Shown: positions 49,542 through 60,579, counted from the first letter of the stretch. The stretch is 64,000 bases of DNA from an uncultured Pantoea sp. (GCA_913778495.1 CAJYVD010000021.1:34619-98618), one strand, 5' to 3'. Made by a program: numbers and translations. The notes: generated from the sequence alone by a model not told the origin.

Positions 49542-50693
49542 TTATCCATGGCAAAAATGGCGCACAAGCTGGGTGATAAGCGCATGCGTGGGCTTAATGA
49601 ATGCGGTATCAATAAATTCATCCGGCTGGTGCGCCTGATTGATCGATCCTGGCCCTAATACCAGTGTCGGACACAGTTGCTGAATAAACGGCGCTTCCGT
49701 GCAGTAATTCACCACTTCGGTAGGCACACCCAACAATTTTTCCACCACTTGTACCAGCTCATGATTTGCGGGGCATTCGTACCCGGGGATCGGCGGATGC
49801 AACTCGCCCACCGTGAGTCTGCCAGGCCAGCGCGCGCTCACCGGCGCCAGCGCCTCATTCAGCAGGCCATCCAGTTCACCCAGGGTTAAACCGGGCAGCG
49901 GACGGATATCCATATGCAACTCACAGCAGGCGCAAATCCGGTTTGCCGCGTCGCCACCGTGAATATGACCAAAGTTCATGGTGGGGTAGGGAATGGCGAA
50001 CCCGTCGTGGTTGTAACGCGTTTTGAGCGTGTTACGCAGTTCCATCAGCTGCGTAATCGACTCATGCATCAGCTCAATGGCGTTGACGCCGCGCGCCGGA
50101 TCGCTGGAGTGGCCGGACTGGCCTTGAATGCGGATCGCGTGAGACAAGTGGCCTTTGTGCGCGCGCACCGGCTTAAGCGAGGTCGGCTCACCGATGATGG
50201 CGCAATCGGGACGCAGCGCGGTGGATTCAGAGAAGTACTTCGCACCCGCCATCGTGGTCTCTTCATCGGCGGTGGCAAGAACATAGAGCGGCTTGCTGAG
50301 CTGCGTCACATCCACGTCACGCAGGGTATCGAGAATAAAGGCGAAGAAGCCTTTCATGTCCGCGGTGCCCAGGCCATAAAGTTTGTTGTCGTGTTCGGTA
50401 AGCGTGAAGGGATCGCGCGTCCAGCGGCCATCATCAAACGGCACGGTGTCAGTATGGCCGGCCAGCAGCAGGCCGCCTGCGCCGTTACCGCTGCGAGCCA
50501 GCATATTGAATTTGTGGCGCGTGCCGGGTACCGGCTGCACCTCAACGCTGAAGCCGAGATCGCGGAACCAGCCTGCCAGTAAATTGATTAAAGTTTCATT
50601 GCTCTGGTCGAGTGCGCTGTCGGTGGCGCTGATTGACGGCGTGGCAATCAACTGGCGGTAAAGTTCGATAAAAGGGGGTAATTTTGTCTTCAC
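49542..50693 (-). CDS. argE: Acetylornithine deacetylase
   Basis: Hydrolyses N2-acetylornithine to ornithine in arginine synthesis. 383 residues, as in E. coli. M20 metallopeptidase motifs: [17 protein letters not shown] (metal histidine/aspartate), [15 protein letters not shown] (metal/catalytic glutamates) and [12 protein letters not shown]. Divergent from argC, sharing the ARG-box region. Confidence 0.97.
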   Translation of the reverse strand: MKTKLPPFIELYRQLIATPSISATDSALDQSNETLINLLAGWFRDLGFSVEVQPVPGTRHKFNMLARSGNGAGGLLLAGHTDTVPFDDGRWTRDPFTLTEHDNKLYGLGTADMKGFFAFILDTLRDVDVTQLSKPLYVLATADEETTMAGAKYFSESTALRPDCAIIGEPTSLKPVRAHKGHLSHAIRIQGQSGHSSDPARGVNAIELMHESITQLMELRNTLKTRYNHDGFAIPYPTMNFGHIHGGDAANRICACCELHMDIRPLPGLTLGELDGLLNEALAPVSARWPGRLTVGELHPPIPGYECPANHELVQVVEKLLGVPTEVVNYCTEAPFIQQLCPTLVLGPGSINQAHQPDEFIDTAFIKPTHALITQLVRHFCHG

Positions 50694-50714
50694 TGTTGAC
50701 GGCCCTTGGGTTAG

Positions 50715-50757
50715 GATGTATCAATATTCATGCATTAATAGTGAATAAAAATACATT
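50715..50757. promoter_or_regulatory. Two ARG boxes in the argE / argC divergent region
   Basis: Box 1 (50715-50732), read on the minus strand, is CATGAATATTGATACATC. Box 2 (50740-50757) is AGTGAATAAAAATACATT. Both fit the ArgR pattern TGAAT-N4-ATTCA with one mismatch. They sit 7 bases apart, rather than the 2-3 bases typical of E. coli ArgR operators. Repression by arginine-ArgR of argE and argCBGH is expected. Confidence 0.7.
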
Positions 50758-50861
50758 AACGTCGTGTGCTTGTGAACTGGAAAATCACGGCAAACGGCAT
50801 CATGGGCAACGGGGCAAAGCCGCGACCCGGAACGAGTGACTGTAATAAGGTATACAGGCTG

Positions 50862-51866
50862 ATGTTGAATACGCTGATCGTTGGTGCCAGTGGTTACGCT
50901 GGCGTAGAGCTTGCCACTTACCTGAATCGCCATCCGCATATGAACATAACCGCTTTGGCGGTTTCAGCGCAAAGCCCGGACGCCGGAAAATTGCTGTCGG
51001 ATTTGCATCCGCAGCTCAAAGGCATTGTTGATTTGCCCCTGCAGCCCCTGAGCAGCGTCGACGAATGGGCAGACAAGGTCGATGTGGTGTTTCTCGCCAC
51101 GGCGCACGAAGTCAGCCACGACTTAGCGCCCGCGTTTCTGAAAGCGGGCTGCGTGGTCTTCGACCTGTCAGGCGCGTTTCGCGTAAAGGATGATGCGTTT
51201 TATACCGAGTATTACGGTTTTAGCCATCAGCATGCGGATTGGCTGGATCAAGCGGTGTACGGTTTGGCCGAGTGGAACCACGCGCAGATTAAAGATGCGC
51301 AGCTGGTAGCCGTACCGGGCTGTTATCCCACCGCAGCGCAATTGGCGCTGAAACCCCTGCTCAAGGCCGGACTGCTTAATGATGCGCAGTGGCCGGTGAT
51401 CAATGCCACCAGCGGCGTAAGCGGCGCTGGGCGCAAAGCCAGCGTGAAAACCAGCTTCTGCGAAGTGAGCCTGCATGCCTACGGCGTGTTCAATCACCGT
51501 CACCATCCGGAAATCGTCGCGCACCTCGGCACGCCGGTGATTTTCACGCCGCACTTGGGCAATTTCCCACGCGGTATTCTGGCGACCGTGACCTGTCGGC
51601 TTAACGCGGGCGTCACGCAGCAGCAGGTGGCGGATGCCTTCCATGAGGCCTATCACGATAAACCGCTGGTTCGCCTCTACGACAAGGATCTGCCGGCGTT
51701 GAAAGGCGTGGTGGGTCTGCCGTTCTGCGACCTGGGCTTTGCCATGAAGGGCGAGCACCTGATTGTGGTCGCGGCGGAAGATAACCTGCTAAAAGGCGCC
51801 TCCTCGCAGGCGGTGCAATGTTTAAACATCCGTTTCGGCTTCCCCGAAACGCTGTCACTGATTTAA
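50862..51866 (+). CDS. argC: N-acetyl-gamma-glutamyl-phosphate reductase
   Basis: NADPH-dependent third step of arginine synthesis. The ATG at 50862 gives 334 residues (E. coli 334), opening [18 protein letters not shown]. The nucleotide-binding GASGYAG is at residues 8-14. The catalytic cysteine is in [17 protein letters not shown] (about 154) and the histidine in [11 protein letters not shown]. First gene of argCBGH. Confidence 0.97.
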   Translation: MLNTLIVGASGYAGVELATYLNRHPHMNITALAVSAQSPDAGKLLSDLHPQLKGIVDLPLQPLSSVDEWADKVDVVFLATAHEVSHDLAPAFLKAGCVVFDLSGAFRVKDDAFYTEYYGFSHQHADWLDQAVYGLAEWNHAQIKDAQLVAVPGCYPTAAQLALKPLLKAGLLNDAQWPVINATSGVSGAGRKASVKTSFCEVSLHAYGVFNHRHHPEIVAHLGTPVIFTPHLGNFPRGILATVTCRLNAGVTQQQVADAFHEAYHDKPLVRLYDKDLPALKGVVGLPFCDLGFAMKGEHLIVVAAEDNLLKGASSQAVQCLNIRFGFPETLSLI

Positions 51867-51881
51867 TCGACGGAATACGCC

Positions 51882-52655
51882 ATGAATCCTTTGATCATTA
51901 AGCTGGGCGGTGTGCTGCTGGATAGCGAAGAAGCGCTGGCACGCTTGTTTGATGCCTTACTGAGTTATCGCAATGCGCATCGGCGTCCGCTGATCATTGT
52001 CCACGGCGGCGGCTGCCTGGTGGATGAGTTGATGAAGAAACTGGCGCTGCCGGTGATGAAGAAAAACGGCCTGCGCGTCACGCCTGCCGATCAGATCGAC
52101 ATCATTACCGGTGCGCTGGCCGGTACGGCAAACAAAACGCTGCTGGCATGGGCGAAGAAATACGGCATTAACGCCGTGGGCCTGTGCCTTGGCGATGCCG
52201 GTTTAGTGAATGTGGCACAGTTCGACGCCGAGCTGGGCCACGTTGGGAATGCCACGCCGGGTAATCCGGCCCTGCTTAACACGTTATTGAGCGCAGGCTA
52301 TATGCCAGTGGTCAGTTCCATTGGTATCACCGACGACGGCGCGTTGATGAACGTCAACGCTGACCAGGCCGCCACCGCGCTGGCCGCCACCCTCGGTGCC
52401 GATCTGGTACTGCTGTCTGATGTCAGCGGTATTCTTGATGGCAAAGGCCAGCGCATTGAAGAGATGACGGCAGCGAAAGCCGAGCAGCTGATTGCGCAGG
52501 GCATCATTACCGACGGTATGATTGTGAAAGTGAATGCGGCACTCGACGCCGCCCGTACGCTGGGGCGTCCGGTGGATATCGCCAGCTGGCGCCACGCCGA
52601 ACAGCTGCCAACCCTTTTCAACGGTGTGTCGATTGGCACCCGGATTCTCGCTTAA
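51882..52655 (+). CDS. argB: Acetylglutamate kinase
   Basis: Second step of arginine synthesis. 257 residues (E. coli 258). Glycine-rich [17 protein letters not shown] at the N-terminus, [14 protein letters not shown] at about 39-52, and the C-terminal [14 protein letters not shown] nucleotide motif. Fifteen bases after argC. Confidence 0.97.
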   Translation: MNPLIIKLGGVLLDSEEALARLFDALLSYRNAHRRPLIIVHGGGCLVDELMKKLALPVMKKNGLRVTPADQIDIITGALAGTANKTLLAWAKKYGINAVGLCLGDAGLVNVAQFDAELGHVGNATPGNPALLNTLLSAGYMPVVSSIGITDDGALMNVNADQAATALAATLGADLVLLSDVSGILDGKGQRIEEMTAAKAEQLIAQGIITDGMIVKVNAALDAARTLGRPVDIASWRHAEQLPTLFNGVSIGTRILA

Positions 52656-52670
52656 TCAAGGATTTAAGAA

Positions 52671-53888
52671 ATGAGCACGCAAAACATCAAAAAAATCGTT
52701 CTGGCCTATTCGGGCGGTCTTGATACTTCCGCCATCATTCCATGGCTGAAAGAGAACTACGGCGGCTGTGAAGTGGTGGCGTTTGTGGCCAACATTGGTC
52801 AGGACCCGGCCGATCTGGAAGGCGTTGAGAAAAAAGCCCTGCAGTCAGGCGCATCGGAATGCCACGTGGTGGATCTGCGTGAAGCCTTCATCAGTGATTA
52901 CGTATATCCGGTGCTGCAGACCGGTGCGCTCTATGAAGGCACTTACCTGCTGGGCACCTCTATGGCGCGGCCAATTATCGCTAAAGCGCAGGTTGAGCTG
53001 GCGCTGAAAGTGGGCGCGGATGCGCTGTGCCACGGTGCGACCGGTAAAGGCAACGACCAGGTGCGTTTCGAAACCACTTACACCGCCCTGGCGCCGCAGC
53101 TCAAAGTGGTGGCACCTTGGCGCGAATGGAACCTGCGTTCGCGTGAAGCGCTGCTGGATTACCTGAAAGAACGCAACATTCCGACCACCGCGTCGCTGGA
53201 AAAAATCTACAGCCGCGATGAGAACGCCTGGCACATCTCTACCGAAGGCGGTGTGCTGGAGAGCCCAGCTAACGCGCCAAACAAAGATTGCTGGGTGTGG
53301 ACCGTTGACCCACTGGAAGCGCCCGATCAGCCAGAAAACGTCACCGTGACCGTGGAAAAAGGCCGCGTAGTCGCCGTGAACGGCGAAGCGATGAGCCCGT
53401 TCCAGTGTCTGGAAAAACTCAACGCGCTGGGCGCGAAACACGGCGTGGGCCGTATCGATATCGTGGAAAACCGCCTGGTGGGCATTAAGTCGCGCGGCTG
53501 CTACGAAACCCCCGGCGGCACCATCATGGTCAACGCGCTGCGTGCGGTTGAGCAGCTGGTGCTGGACCGCGATAGCTTCAAGTGGCGTGAACAGTTGGGC
53601 CACGAAATGTCCTACGTGGTTTACGATGGCCGCTGGTTCGCGCCGCTGCGCCTGTCCATCCAGGCTGCCGCCGAGTCGCTGGCAGAGCAGGTCAACGGCG
53701 AAGTGGTGCTGCAGCTGTATAAAGGCCAGGCCACGGCGATCCAGAAGACGTCCGCCAACAGCCTCTACTCCGAAGAGTTCGCCACCTTCGGCGAAGATGA
53801 GGTTTACGACCATCGTCACGCGGGCGGCTTCATTCGCCTGTTCTCGCTCTCTTCACGCATTCGTGCGCTGAACGAGCAGAAAAAATAA
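52671..53888 (+). CDS. argG: Argininosuccinate synthase, type 1
   Basis: Joins citrulline and aspartate with ATP to argininosuccinate. 405 residues, not the 447 of the E. coli enzyme. The sequence is the type-1 family common in other gamma-proteobacteria. The PP-loop is [19 protein letters not shown] (residues 8-26), followed by [15 protein letters not shown]. It lies inside argCB-GH, where E. coli has no argG. An intrinsic terminator follows 25 bases later. Confidence 0.97.
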   Translation: MSTQNIKKIVLAYSGGLDTSAIIPWLKENYGGCEVVAFVANIGQDPADLEGVEKKALQSGASECHVVDLREAFISDYVYPVLQTGALYEGTYLLGTSMARPIIAKAQVELALKVGADALCHGATGKGNDQVRFETTYTALAPQLKVVAPWREWNLRSREALLDYLKERNIPTTASLEKIYSRDENAWHISTEGGVLESPANAPNKDCWVWTVDPLEAPDQPENVTVTVEKGRVVAVNGEAMSPFQCLEKLNALGAKHGVGRIDIVENRLVGIKSRGCYETPGGTIMVNALRAVEQLVLDRDSFKWREQLGHEMSYVVYDGRWFAPLRLSIQAAAESLAEQVNGEVVLQLYKGQATAIQKTSANSLYSEEFATFGEDEVYDHRHAGGFIRLFSLSSRIRALNEQKK

Positions 53889-53912
53889 CCGCGCGATTGA
53901 CAATACATGTGC

Positions 53913-53940
53913 AAGGGCGGCTGAGGCCGCCCTTTGTTTA
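53913..53940 (+). terminator. Intrinsic terminator between argG and argH
   Basis: AAGGGCGGC (53913-53921), loop TGAG, GCCGCCCTT (53926-53934), then TTTGTTTA. A nine-pair stem, strong enough to end transcripts inside what is otherwise an operon. Confidence 0.85.
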
Positions 53941-53961
53941 ACAGATTCAGGAGTAAAGCAG

Positions 53962-55335
53962 ATGGCACTTTGGGGTGGACGTTTTTCACAGGCAGCAGAC
54001 CAACGGTTCAAACAGTTCAACGATTCTCTGCGCTTTGACTACCGCCTGGCGGAACAGGACATCATCGGTTCGGTGGCGTGGTCAAAAGCGCTGGTGACAG
54101 TGAACGTACTGAGCAGCGACGAGCAGCAGCAGCTTGAAGCCGCGCTAAATGCGCTGCTGGCTGAGGTGCGCGCCAACCCAGAGCAGATTCTGCAAAGCGA
54201 TGCGGAAGATATTCACAGCTGGGTAGAAGGCAAGCTGATTGAAAAGGTGGGCGCGCTGGGCAAAAAACTGCACACCGGCCGTAGCCGTAATGACCAAGTC
54301 GCCACCGACCTGAAACTGTGGTGTAAAGAGCAGGTGGGCCTGCTGTTGGACGCTACGCGCCAGCTGCAATCCGCGCTGGTGGCCAGCGCTGAGGCCAACC
54401 AGGATGCGGTCATGCCGGGCTACACGCACCTGCAGCGCGCGCAGCCGGTGACGTTCGCCCACTGGTGTCTGGCCTATGTGGAGATGCTGGCACGCGACGA
54501 GAGCCGCCTGCAGGATACATTGAAACGCCTGGACGTCAGCCCATTGGGCTGCGGTGCGCTGGCGGGCACCGCGTACGAGATTGATCGTCAGCAGCTGGCT
54601 GGCTGGCTCGGCTTTGCATCCGCCACGCGCAACAGTCTGGACACGGTTTCTGACCGCGACCACGTGCTGGAGCTGCTGTCGGATGCGTCTATCGGCATGG
54701 TGCACCTGTCGCGCTTCGCGGAAGACATGATCTTCTTTAATACCGGAGAAGCGGGCTTTATCGAGCTGTCCGACAAAGTCACCTCTGGCTCCTCCCTGAT
54801 GCCGCAGAAGAAAAACCCGGACGCGCTGGAGCTGATTCGCGGCAAATGCGGGCGCGTGCAGGGCGCGTTAACCGGCATGATGATGACCTTGAAAGGGCTG
54901 CCGCTGGCCTACAACAAAGATATGCAGGAAGACAAAGAGGGGCTGTTTGATGCGCTCGACACGTGGCTGGACTGCCTGCATATGTCGGCGCTGGTGCTGG
55001 ATGGATTACAGGTGAAGCGTCCGCGCTGTCAGGAAGCGGCGGAGCAAGGCTACGCCAACTCAACCGAGCTGGCGGATTACCTGGTCGCCAAGGGCGTGCC
55101 GTTCCGCGAGGCGCACCATATTGTTGGTGAGACGGTGGTCGCCGCTATCCAGCAGGGTGTTGCGCTGGAAGCGCTCAGTCTGGCGCAGCTCAAGCAGTTC
55201 AGCACCGTCATTGAAGACGATGTGTATCCCATTCTCTCTCTGCAATCCTGCCTGGATAAACGCAACGCGCAGGGTGGTGTCGCGCCGCAGCAGGTGGCCT
55301 TTGCCCTTGCTGAAGCCAAAAAGCGCTTGGGATAA
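53962..55335 (+). CDS. argH: Argininosuccinate lyase
   Basis: Final step of arginine synthesis, splitting argininosuccinate into arginine and fumarate. 457 residues, the E. coli length. [20 protein letters not shown] at the N-terminus, and the family signature [12 protein letters not shown] with the catalytic serine near residue 277. CAGGAG upstream. Separated from argG by a terminator, so it may have its own promoter or depend on readthrough. Confidence 0.98.
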   Translation: MALWGGRFSQAADQRFKQFNDSLRFDYRLAEQDIIGSVAWSKALVTVNVLSSDEQQQLEAALNALLAEVRANPEQILQSDAEDIHSWVEGKLIEKVGALGKKLHTGRSRNDQVATDLKLWCKEQVGLLLDATRQLQSALVASAEANQDAVMPGYTHLQRAQPVTFAHWCLAYVEMLARDESRLQDTLKRLDVSPLGCGALAGTAYEIDRQQLAGWLGFASATRNSLDTVSDRDHVLELLSDASIGMVHLSRFAEDMIFFNTGEAGFIELSDKVTSGSSLMPQKKNPDALELIRGKCGRVQGALTGMMMTLKGLPLAYNKDMQEDKEGLFDALDTWLDCLHMSALVLDGLQVKRPRCQEAAEQGYANSTELADYLVAKGVPFREAHHIVGETVVAAIQQGVALEALSLAQLKQFSTVIEDDVYPILSLQSCLDKRNAQGGVAPQQVAFALAEAKKRLG

Positions 55336-55337
55336 GC

Positions 55338-55369
55338 AAAAAAAAGCGGGCACCTTGACGGGAGCCCGC
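55338..55369 (-). terminator. Leftward intrinsic terminator between argH and oxyR
   Basis: On the minus strand GCGGGCTCC (55369-55361) pairs with GGTGCCCGC (55354-55346) around CGTCAA, with one internal mismatch. Eight U follow (complement of A at 55338-55345). No U-run follows on the plus strand, so this stops a leftward transcript, though no leftward protein gene lies upstream. Confidence 0.8.
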
Positions 55370-55524
55370 GAACCTCTAGTTTCGGAATGACATCTTGTTA
55401 TGGGTACATCATCAAGCTCCGGCACATCCGGTGCCAAAACGCTGATGGGGTCGAGCAGGTGTCTACTGCTCCTTCACTTATGGGCGGTATTATTCCTGCA
55501 GGCAGCTTGATAGGGCTAATCGTT
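55338..55524 (-). ncRNA. Candidate OxyS-position small RNA, divergent from oxyR
   Basis: A leftward intrinsic terminator at 55338-55369 has no coding gene to serve. E. coli carries the oxidative-stress RNA OxyS in exactly this place, divergent from oxyR. A possible leftward -10 (TAGAAT, complement of 55532-55537) would start RNA near 55524, but several alternatives exist and the true 5' end may be closer to the terminator. I do not see strong primary-sequence identity with E. coli OxyS. The call rests on position and the terminator. Confidence 0.32.
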
Positions 55525-55574
55525 CATTGCTATTCTATCTATCGCCACGGGCTATCGTGGTCTGGAGGATATCA

Positions 55575-56492
55575 ATGAACATTCGTGATCTGGAGTATCT
55601 GGTTTCGCTTGCGGAGCATCGTCACTTTCGACGTGCCGCTGACGCCTGTCATGTCAGCCAACCGACGTTAAGTGGACAGATTCGTAAGCTGGAAGATGAA
55701 CTCGGTGTAATGTTGCTGGAGCGTACCAGCCGTAAAGTGTTGTTTACCCAGGCTGGGCTGCTGCTGGTGGATCAGGCGCGCACGGTGCTTCGGGAAGTGA
55801 AAGTCCTGAAGGAAATGGCGAGCCAGCAGGGCGAGGCGATGTCAGGGCCGCTGCACATTGGGCTGATTCCCACCACGGGCCCCTACTTGTTGCCGCACAT
55901 TATTCCCATGCTGCATCAGACGTTCCCCAAACTCGAAATGTATCTGCATGAAGCGCAGACGCAGCAGCTGCTGTCACAGCTCGACAGCGGTAAGCTGGAC
56001 TGCGCCATTCTGGCGCTGGTGAAAGAGAGCGAAGCTTTTATTGAGGTGCCGCTGTTTGACGAGCCGATGAAGCTGGCGGTGTATGAGGATCATCCGTGGC
56101 GCGATCGCGATCGCGTTCCCATGTCCGATCTGGCCGGTGAGAAGCTGTTGATGCTGGAAGATGGTCACTGCCTGCGCGATCAGGCGATGGGATTCTGCTT
56201 TGAAGCGGGTGCGGATGAAGACACGCATTTTCGTGCCACCAGCCTTGAAACGCTGCGCAATATGGTCGCGGCGGGAAGCGGTATTACGCTGCTGCCTTCA
56301 CTGGCGGTGCCAAATGAACGTGTGCGTGATGGTGTCTGCTACCTGCCCTGCTATAAGCCGGTACCGCAGCGCACTATCGCGCTGGTTTATCGCCCAGGAT
56401 CGCCTCTGCGCAGCCGCTATGAGCAGCTGGCAGAAGCAATTAAAACCCACATGCAGGGTTATCTGGACACCGCGTTAAAACAGGCGGTTTAA
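55575..56492 (+). CDS. oxyR: Hydrogen-peroxide sensing regulator OxyR
   Basis: LysR-family activator of peroxide defence. The ATG at 55575, behind GGAGG, gives 305 residues, the E. coli length. The helix-turn-helix is in [22 protein letters not shown]. The redox pair is in [13 protein letters not shown]: two cysteines nine residues apart, as Cys199 and Cys208 in E. coli. The 3' end overlaps convergent sthA by 18 bases. Confidence 0.98.
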   Translation: MNIRDLEYLVSLAEHRHFRRAADACHVSQPTLSGQIRKLEDELGVMLLERTSRKVLFTQAGLLLVDQARTVLREVKVLKEMASQQGEAMSGPLHIGLIPTTGPYLLPHIIPMLHQTFPKLEMYLHEAQTQQLLSQLDSGKLDCAILALVKESEAFIEVPLFDEPMKLAVYEDHPWRDRDRVPMSDLAGEKLLMLEDGHCLRDQAMGFCFEAGADEDTHFRATSLETLRNMVAAGSGITLLPSLAVPNERVRDGVCYLPCYKPVPQRTIALVYRPGSPLRSRYEQLAEAIKTHMQGYLDTALKQAV

Positions 56493-57875
56493 GCCGTTCA
56501 GCGCCGCAACGCGATAGGCTTCGGCCATGGTGGGGTAGTTAAAGGTCGTATTCACGAAGTACTCAATCGTGTTACCGCCATTTTTCTGCTCCATGATGGC
56601 CTGGCCGATGTGAATAATCTCTGCGGCACGTTCGCCAAAGCAGTGGATCCCCAAAATTTCCTTAGTTTCACGGTGGAACAGAATTTTCAAACTGCCCACG
56701 TGCATGCCAACAATCTGCGCGCGCGCCAGGTGTTTAAACTGCGCCCGTCCCACTTCATATGGCACTTTCATCGCGGTGAGCTGCTGCTCGGTTTTGCCGA
56801 CGGAGCTGATTTCTGGAATGGTGTAGATCCCGGTGGGAATGTCTTCAATCAGGTGCGCCGTGGCTTCGCCTTTGATGATCGCTTGCGCGGCAATACGGCC
56901 CTGATCGTACGCGGCTGACGCCAGGCTCGGATAACCAATCACATCTCCCACCGCATAAATGTGTGGCTGTGCGGTCTGGTACATGCTGTTCACTTTCAGC
57001 AGGCCGCGGCCATCGGCTTCCAGCCCCACGTTCTCCAGCGACAGCGAATCGGTGTTACCGGTGCGTCCGTTGGCGTAGAGCAGGCAATCGGCTTTCACTT
57101 TTTTGCCTGACTTGAGGTGCATGATCACGCCGTCACTGACGCCTTCAATTTTCTCAAACTCTTCGTTATGGCGAATCACTACGCCGCTGTTCCAGAAGTG
57201 ATAAGAAAGCGAGTCGGACATCTCCTGATCGAGGAACGCCAGCAGGCGATCGCGCGTGTTGATTAAATCAACTTTGACGTTAAGACCGCGGAAAATAGAC
57301 GCGTATTCACAGCCAATCACGCCTGCGCCGTAGATGATCACGTGGCCAGGTTCATGATGCAGATTGAGGATGGAATCGGAGTCATAAATGCGCGGGTGGG
57401 TAAAGTCCACGTCTGCTGGATGATATGGCCGCGAGCCGCAGGCAATCACAAACTTCTCGGCGGTTAACCGTTCGCGGGTGCCATCTGGCTGTTCCACTTC
57501 AATGGTGTTCGCGTCGACGAAGTGCGCGTCACCCTGGAAAAGCTCGCAGCGGTTGCGCTCATAGAAACCCTGACGCATGGCCGTTTGCTGGCTAATCACG
57601 CTCTCGGTGTGATTGAGAATGTCGGCGAACGAGGAGCGGAGGAGTCGGGTGTGATCGCTATAGAGAGGGTTTTGGTTAAATTCGATAATACGGCTGACAG
57701 CGTGACGCAAGGCTTTGGAAGGGATGGTGCCCCAGTGAGTACAACCGCCGCCGATGTTATGGTAGCGTTCGATCACTGCAATGTGCGCTCCCTGCTTTAC
57801 CAGGCCCATTGCTGCGCCTTCGCCGCCCGGGCCAGAGCCAATCACAATGGCATCGTAATCGTAAGACTTTTGCAT
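56475..57875 (-). CDS. sthA: Soluble pyridine nucleotide transhydrogenase SthA
   Basis: FAD flavoprotein moving hydride from NADPH to NAD+. The ATG at 57875 gives 466 residues, the E. coli length; an upstream start at 57902 would add nine residues. FAD site [16 protein letters not shown] (about 10-25). The redox region reads [15 protein letters not shown], where a single cysteine replaces the CxxxxC of disulfide reductases, as expected for SthA. NAD(H) site [17 protein letters not shown]. Confidence 0.97.
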   Translation of the reverse strand: MQKSYDYDAIVIGSGPGGEGAAMGLVKQGAHIAVIERYHNIGGGCTHWGTIPSKALRHAVSRIIEFNQNPLYSDHTRLLRSSFADILNHTESVISQQTAMRQGFYERNRCELFQGDAHFVDANTIEVEQPDGTRERLTAEKFVIACGSRPYHPADVDFTHPRIYDSDSILNLHHEPGHVIIYGAGVIGCEYASIFRGLNVKVDLINTRDRLLAFLDQEMSDSLSYHFWNSGVVIRHNEEFEKIEGVSDGVIMHLKSGKKVKADCLLYANGRTGNTDSLSLENVGLEADGRGLLKVNSMYQTAQPHIYAVGDVIGYPSLASAAYDQGRIAAQAIIKGEATAHLIEDIPTGIYTIPEISSVGKTEQQLTAMKVPYEVGRAQFKHLARAQIVGMHVGSLKILFHRETKEILGIHCFGERAAEIIHIGQAIMEQKNGGNTIEYFVNTTFNYPTMAEAYRVAALNGLNRLF

Positions 57876-58068
57876 ACCAGTACGTCCTATGTTTCTATAC
57901 ATTTTTACAACGAGATTCTAACATCTCGCCGCGCACTTCTGAATTCTAACAGCAAAAATTGCCTGAAATTGACAAAGCGTGAGGTTCACAGCCGGTCACA
58001 AACTTTGCGCCACTGTACGCTGAAAAGTTTGTTATAGTGCCTGCCTGCTTACTCACAAGGCCGGGAAA

Positions 58069-58713
58069 ATGGGCGTCAGAGCGCAACAAAAAGAACGTAC
58101 ACGACGTTCGCTGATTGAAGCAGCTTTCAGTCAGTTAAGTGCAGAAAGGAGTTTTGCCAGCCTCAGCTTGCGTGAAGTAGCGCGCGAAGCGGGGATTGCG
58201 CCGACATCGTTTTATCGCCATTTTCGCGATGTGGACGAGCTGGGTTTAACCATGGTAGATGAAAGCGGTCTGATGCTGCGTCAGCTGATGCGCCAGGCGC
58301 GCCAGCGCATCGCCAAAGGCGGTAGCATCATCAAAACCTCGGTTGCCACGTTTATGGAATTTATCGGCAATAACCCCAACGCGTTTCGCCTGTTGCTGCG
58401 CGAACGTTCGGGTACGTCGGCGGCGTTTCGCGCCGCGGTGGCGCGAGAAATACAGCATTTCATCGCCGAACTGGCGGACTATCTTGAGCTGGAAAATCGC
58501 ATGCCGCGCAGTTTTACCGAAGCCCAGGCTGAAGCCATGGTCACCATTGTCTTCAGCGCGGGCGCAGAGGCGCTGGATGTGGATAGCGAACAGCGCCGCA
58601 AGCTAGAAGATCGCCTGGTGTTACAGCTGCGGATGATCGCAAAAGGCGCTTATTACTGGTATCGCCGCGAGCAGGAGCGTTTGGCGGTAACCCTCGAAAA
58701 AACTGAAGAGTAA
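58069..58713 (+). CDS. fabR: Unsaturated fatty acid biosynthesis repressor FabR
   Basis: TetR-family repressor of fabA and fabB. 214 residues (E. coli 215). The helix-turn-helix is [20 protein letters not shown] (about residues 32-51). The all-helical ligand domain keeps [18 protein letters not shown]. First gene of fabR-yijD, divergent from sthA. Confidence 0.96.
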   Translation: MGVRAQQKERTRRSLIEAAFSQLSAERSFASLSLREVAREAGIAPTSFYRHFRDVDELGLTMVDESGLMLRQLMRQARQRIAKGGSIIKTSVATFMEFIGNNPNAFRLLLRERSGTSAAFRAAVAREIQHFIAELADYLELENRMPRSFTEAQAEAMVTIVFSAGAEALDVDSEQRRKLEDRLVLQLRMIAKGAYYWYRREQERLAVTLEKTEE

Positions 58714-58731
58714 GATAACAAGGATAATGAC

Positions 58732-59088
58732 ATGATTGAGCAAAACCCTCGCGATAAAGGAACATTACTACTGGCTTTTATCACCGGTTTAGCCATCAAC
58801 GGCTCCTTTTCGGTGCTGTTCAGCGCATTCGTTCCGTTTTCCATTTTTCCGCTGATCGCCTTGGGTCTGGCAGTCTGGAGCCTGCATCAGCGCTATCTTA
58901 ACCGCAATATGCCGGATGGCATGCCTTCGCTGGCTGCGGCGTTTTTCCTGCTGGGAATTTTGGTGTATAGCGCGCTGGTGCGTGCTGAATACCCGGATAT
59001 CGGCTCCAACTTTATCCCTACCATTTTGATGGTGGCGCTGGTGTTCTGGATTGCCACGCGTTTTCGCCGCAATAAAAACAAGCCATGA
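58732..59088 (+). CDS. yijD: YijD family inner membrane protein
   Basis: 118 residues (E. coli 119) with about four membrane helices ([15 protein letters not shown] and the following segments). Function unknown. It lies 18 bases after fabR with AAGGA upstream, the same pair as E. coli, so it is probably cotranscribed and linked to membrane lipid state. A terminator follows. Confidence 0.93.
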   Translation: MIEQNPRDKGTLLLAFITGLAINGSFSVLFSAFVPFSIFPLIALGLAVWSLHQRYLNRNMPDGMPSLAAAFFLLGILVYSALVRAEYPDIGSNFIPTILMVALVFWIATRFRRNKNKP

Positions 59089-59095
59089 TGTAAAA

Positions 59096-59125
59096 ACGGG
59101 AACCTTCAGGTTCCCGTTTTTTTTT
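59096..59125. terminator. Bidirectional terminator between yijD and trmA
   Basis: ACGGGAACC (59096-59104), loop TTCA, GGTTCCCGT (59109-59117), with A-rich bases before and a long T-run after. It ends yijD rightward and trmA leftward. Confidence 0.9.
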
Positions 59126-60230
59126 ATCCCGCTTTGCGCGTCAGCAGCACGCCGCACTCCATATGATGGGTGTACGGGAATTGATCGAAAAGCGCCAGGC
59201 GTGAAACCGTGTGCGTTTCGCTGAGCGTCGCGAGGTTGTCGCAAAGCGTTTGCGGATTGCAGGAGATATAGAGAATCTGCGGATAAGCCTGCACCATTTT
59301 CACCGTATCGGGATCCAACCCGCTGCGCGGTGGATCAACAAAAATGGTCTCACATTGATAGCTGCTGAGATCAATGCCCTCCAGCCGATTGAAGCGACGC
59401 ACGCCGTTCATTGCCTGCGTAAACTCTTCTGCCGCCATGCGAATAATTTGCACGTTATCAATCTGGTTCACGGCAATGTTGTATTGTGCCGAGGCCACCG
59501 ACGGCTTGGCGATTTCAGTGGCTAATACGCGGCGGAAATTGCGCGCCAGCGCCAGCGAGAAATTGCCATTGCCGCAGTAAAGCTCCAGCAAGTCTCCGCG
59601 TGCGTCCTGCGTGACATCCAGCGCCCACTCCAGCATCTGAATATTCATGGCGGCATTCGGCTGGGTAAAACTGTTTTCCACCTGGCGATAGGTCATGGCT
59701 TTGCCTGCCACGGGCAGACACTCATCCACATAATCGCGGTCGAGGCAGATTTTGGTTTTGGTGGCGCGTCCAATCAATTGGACATCAAACCCTTCCGCAC
59801 GCAGGCTGTCGCGCAGGGCGGAAGCGGCATGGGTCCAGTCTGCTTCCAGCTTGCGATGGTAGAGCAGGGAGATCACCACCTGCTCGCTCAGGGTGGAGAG
59901 ATAATCGATCTGGAACAGTTTAAAGCGCAGCGCAGGATTATCACGGATCGCCGCGATCAGCTTGGGCATCAATTGATTGATTAAGCGGCTGGCAGCGGGG
60001 AATTGATCCACGCGAATGCGCTGTTTGGTCTGTTGATCAAAGATGATGTGATACAGATCGTCACCGTCGTGCCAAATGCGGAACTCCGCGCGCATGCGGT
60101 AGTGACTCACTGGCGACCGAAACACCTCCACCTCAGGCGCAGCATAGGGCAGCATCATCGCGTGTAAACGCTGGCGTTTTTCTGCCAGCTGCGCGTCGTA
60201 TTGTTCAATGGGGAGTTGTTCGGGTGTCAT
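59124..60230 (-). CDS. trmA: tRNA (uracil-5-)-methyltransferase TrmA
   Basis: SAM-dependent 5-methylation of U54 in the tRNA T-loop, also of tmRNA. 368 residues (E. coli 366). SAM site [18 protein letters not shown] (about 212-229), substrate motif [11 protein letters not shown], and the catalytic cysteine in [11 protein letters not shown]. Divergent from btuB across the cobalamin riboswitch region. Confidence 0.96.
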   Translation of the reverse strand: MTPEQLPIEQYDAQLAEKRQRLHAMMLPYAAPEVEVFRSPVSHYRMRAEFRIWHDGDDLYHIIFDQQTKQRIRVDQFPAASRLINQLMPKLIAAIRDNPALRFKLFQIDYLSTLSEQVVISLLYHRKLEADWTHAASALRDSLRAEGFDVQLIGRATKTKICLDRDYVDECLPVAGKAMTYRQVENSFTQPNAAMNIQMLEWALDVTQDARGDLLELYCGNGNFSLALARNFRRVLATEIAKPSVASAQYNIAVNQIDNVQIIRMAAEEFTQAMNGVRRFNRLEGIDLSSYQCETIFVDPPRSGLDPDTVKMVQAYPQILYISCNPQTLCDNLATLSETHTVSRLALFDQFPYTHHMECGVLLTRKAG

Positions 60231-60346
60231 CGTTAATCCTGAAAATAAGCCTGCATGCCGGGCGATTGTAGGGATTCACCTGCTGATGTCCAGCCCTGCG
60301 CGCGGCAAGGCTGGATTCCGCGCGTGCTTGACCGTAGACTGCGCCC

Positions 60347-60496
60347 GCCGGCCTCTCTGAGTTAAAAGGGAATCCAGTGCGATTCTGGAGCTGACGCGCA
60401 GCGGTAAAGAATGTCGTGATGAGTGCATTTGCAGACACTGTCTTAATGATGGGAAGTCTTCATCACCTATGGTTCCCAGCCCGAAGACCTGCCGGT
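60347..60496 (+). ncRNA. Cobalamin (AdoCbl) riboswitch of btuB
   Basis: The btuB leader carries the conserved AdoCbl aptamer. GGGAATCCAGTGCGATTCTGG starts the core as in E. coli but for one base. It is followed by GAGCTGACGCGCAGCGGTAA, GACACTG and GGGAAGTC, then the B12 box CCGAAGACCTGCCGG. The outer P1 arms are GCCGG (60347-60351) and CCGGT near 60492. Ligand binding closes the btuB ribosome site in E. coli. The downstream GCCTGCGGCATCC and GGATGC segment is also conserved. Confidence 0.95.
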
Positions 60497-60579
60497 GTAT
60501 CGTCGCAATTCATACGGTCATCGCGTGCTATCGATCGTAGGCCTGCGGCATCCTGCTTGCTCTTTTGGATGCTATAACA

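Noticed and set aside
52845-53819. 324-codon leftward open frame opposite argG
   Set aside because: Antisense shadow of a highly conserved gene in GC-rich sequence.
55387-55578. 63-codon open frame before oxyR
   Set aside because: Overlaps the oxyR leader and candidate OxyS region, no ribosome site, no homology seen.
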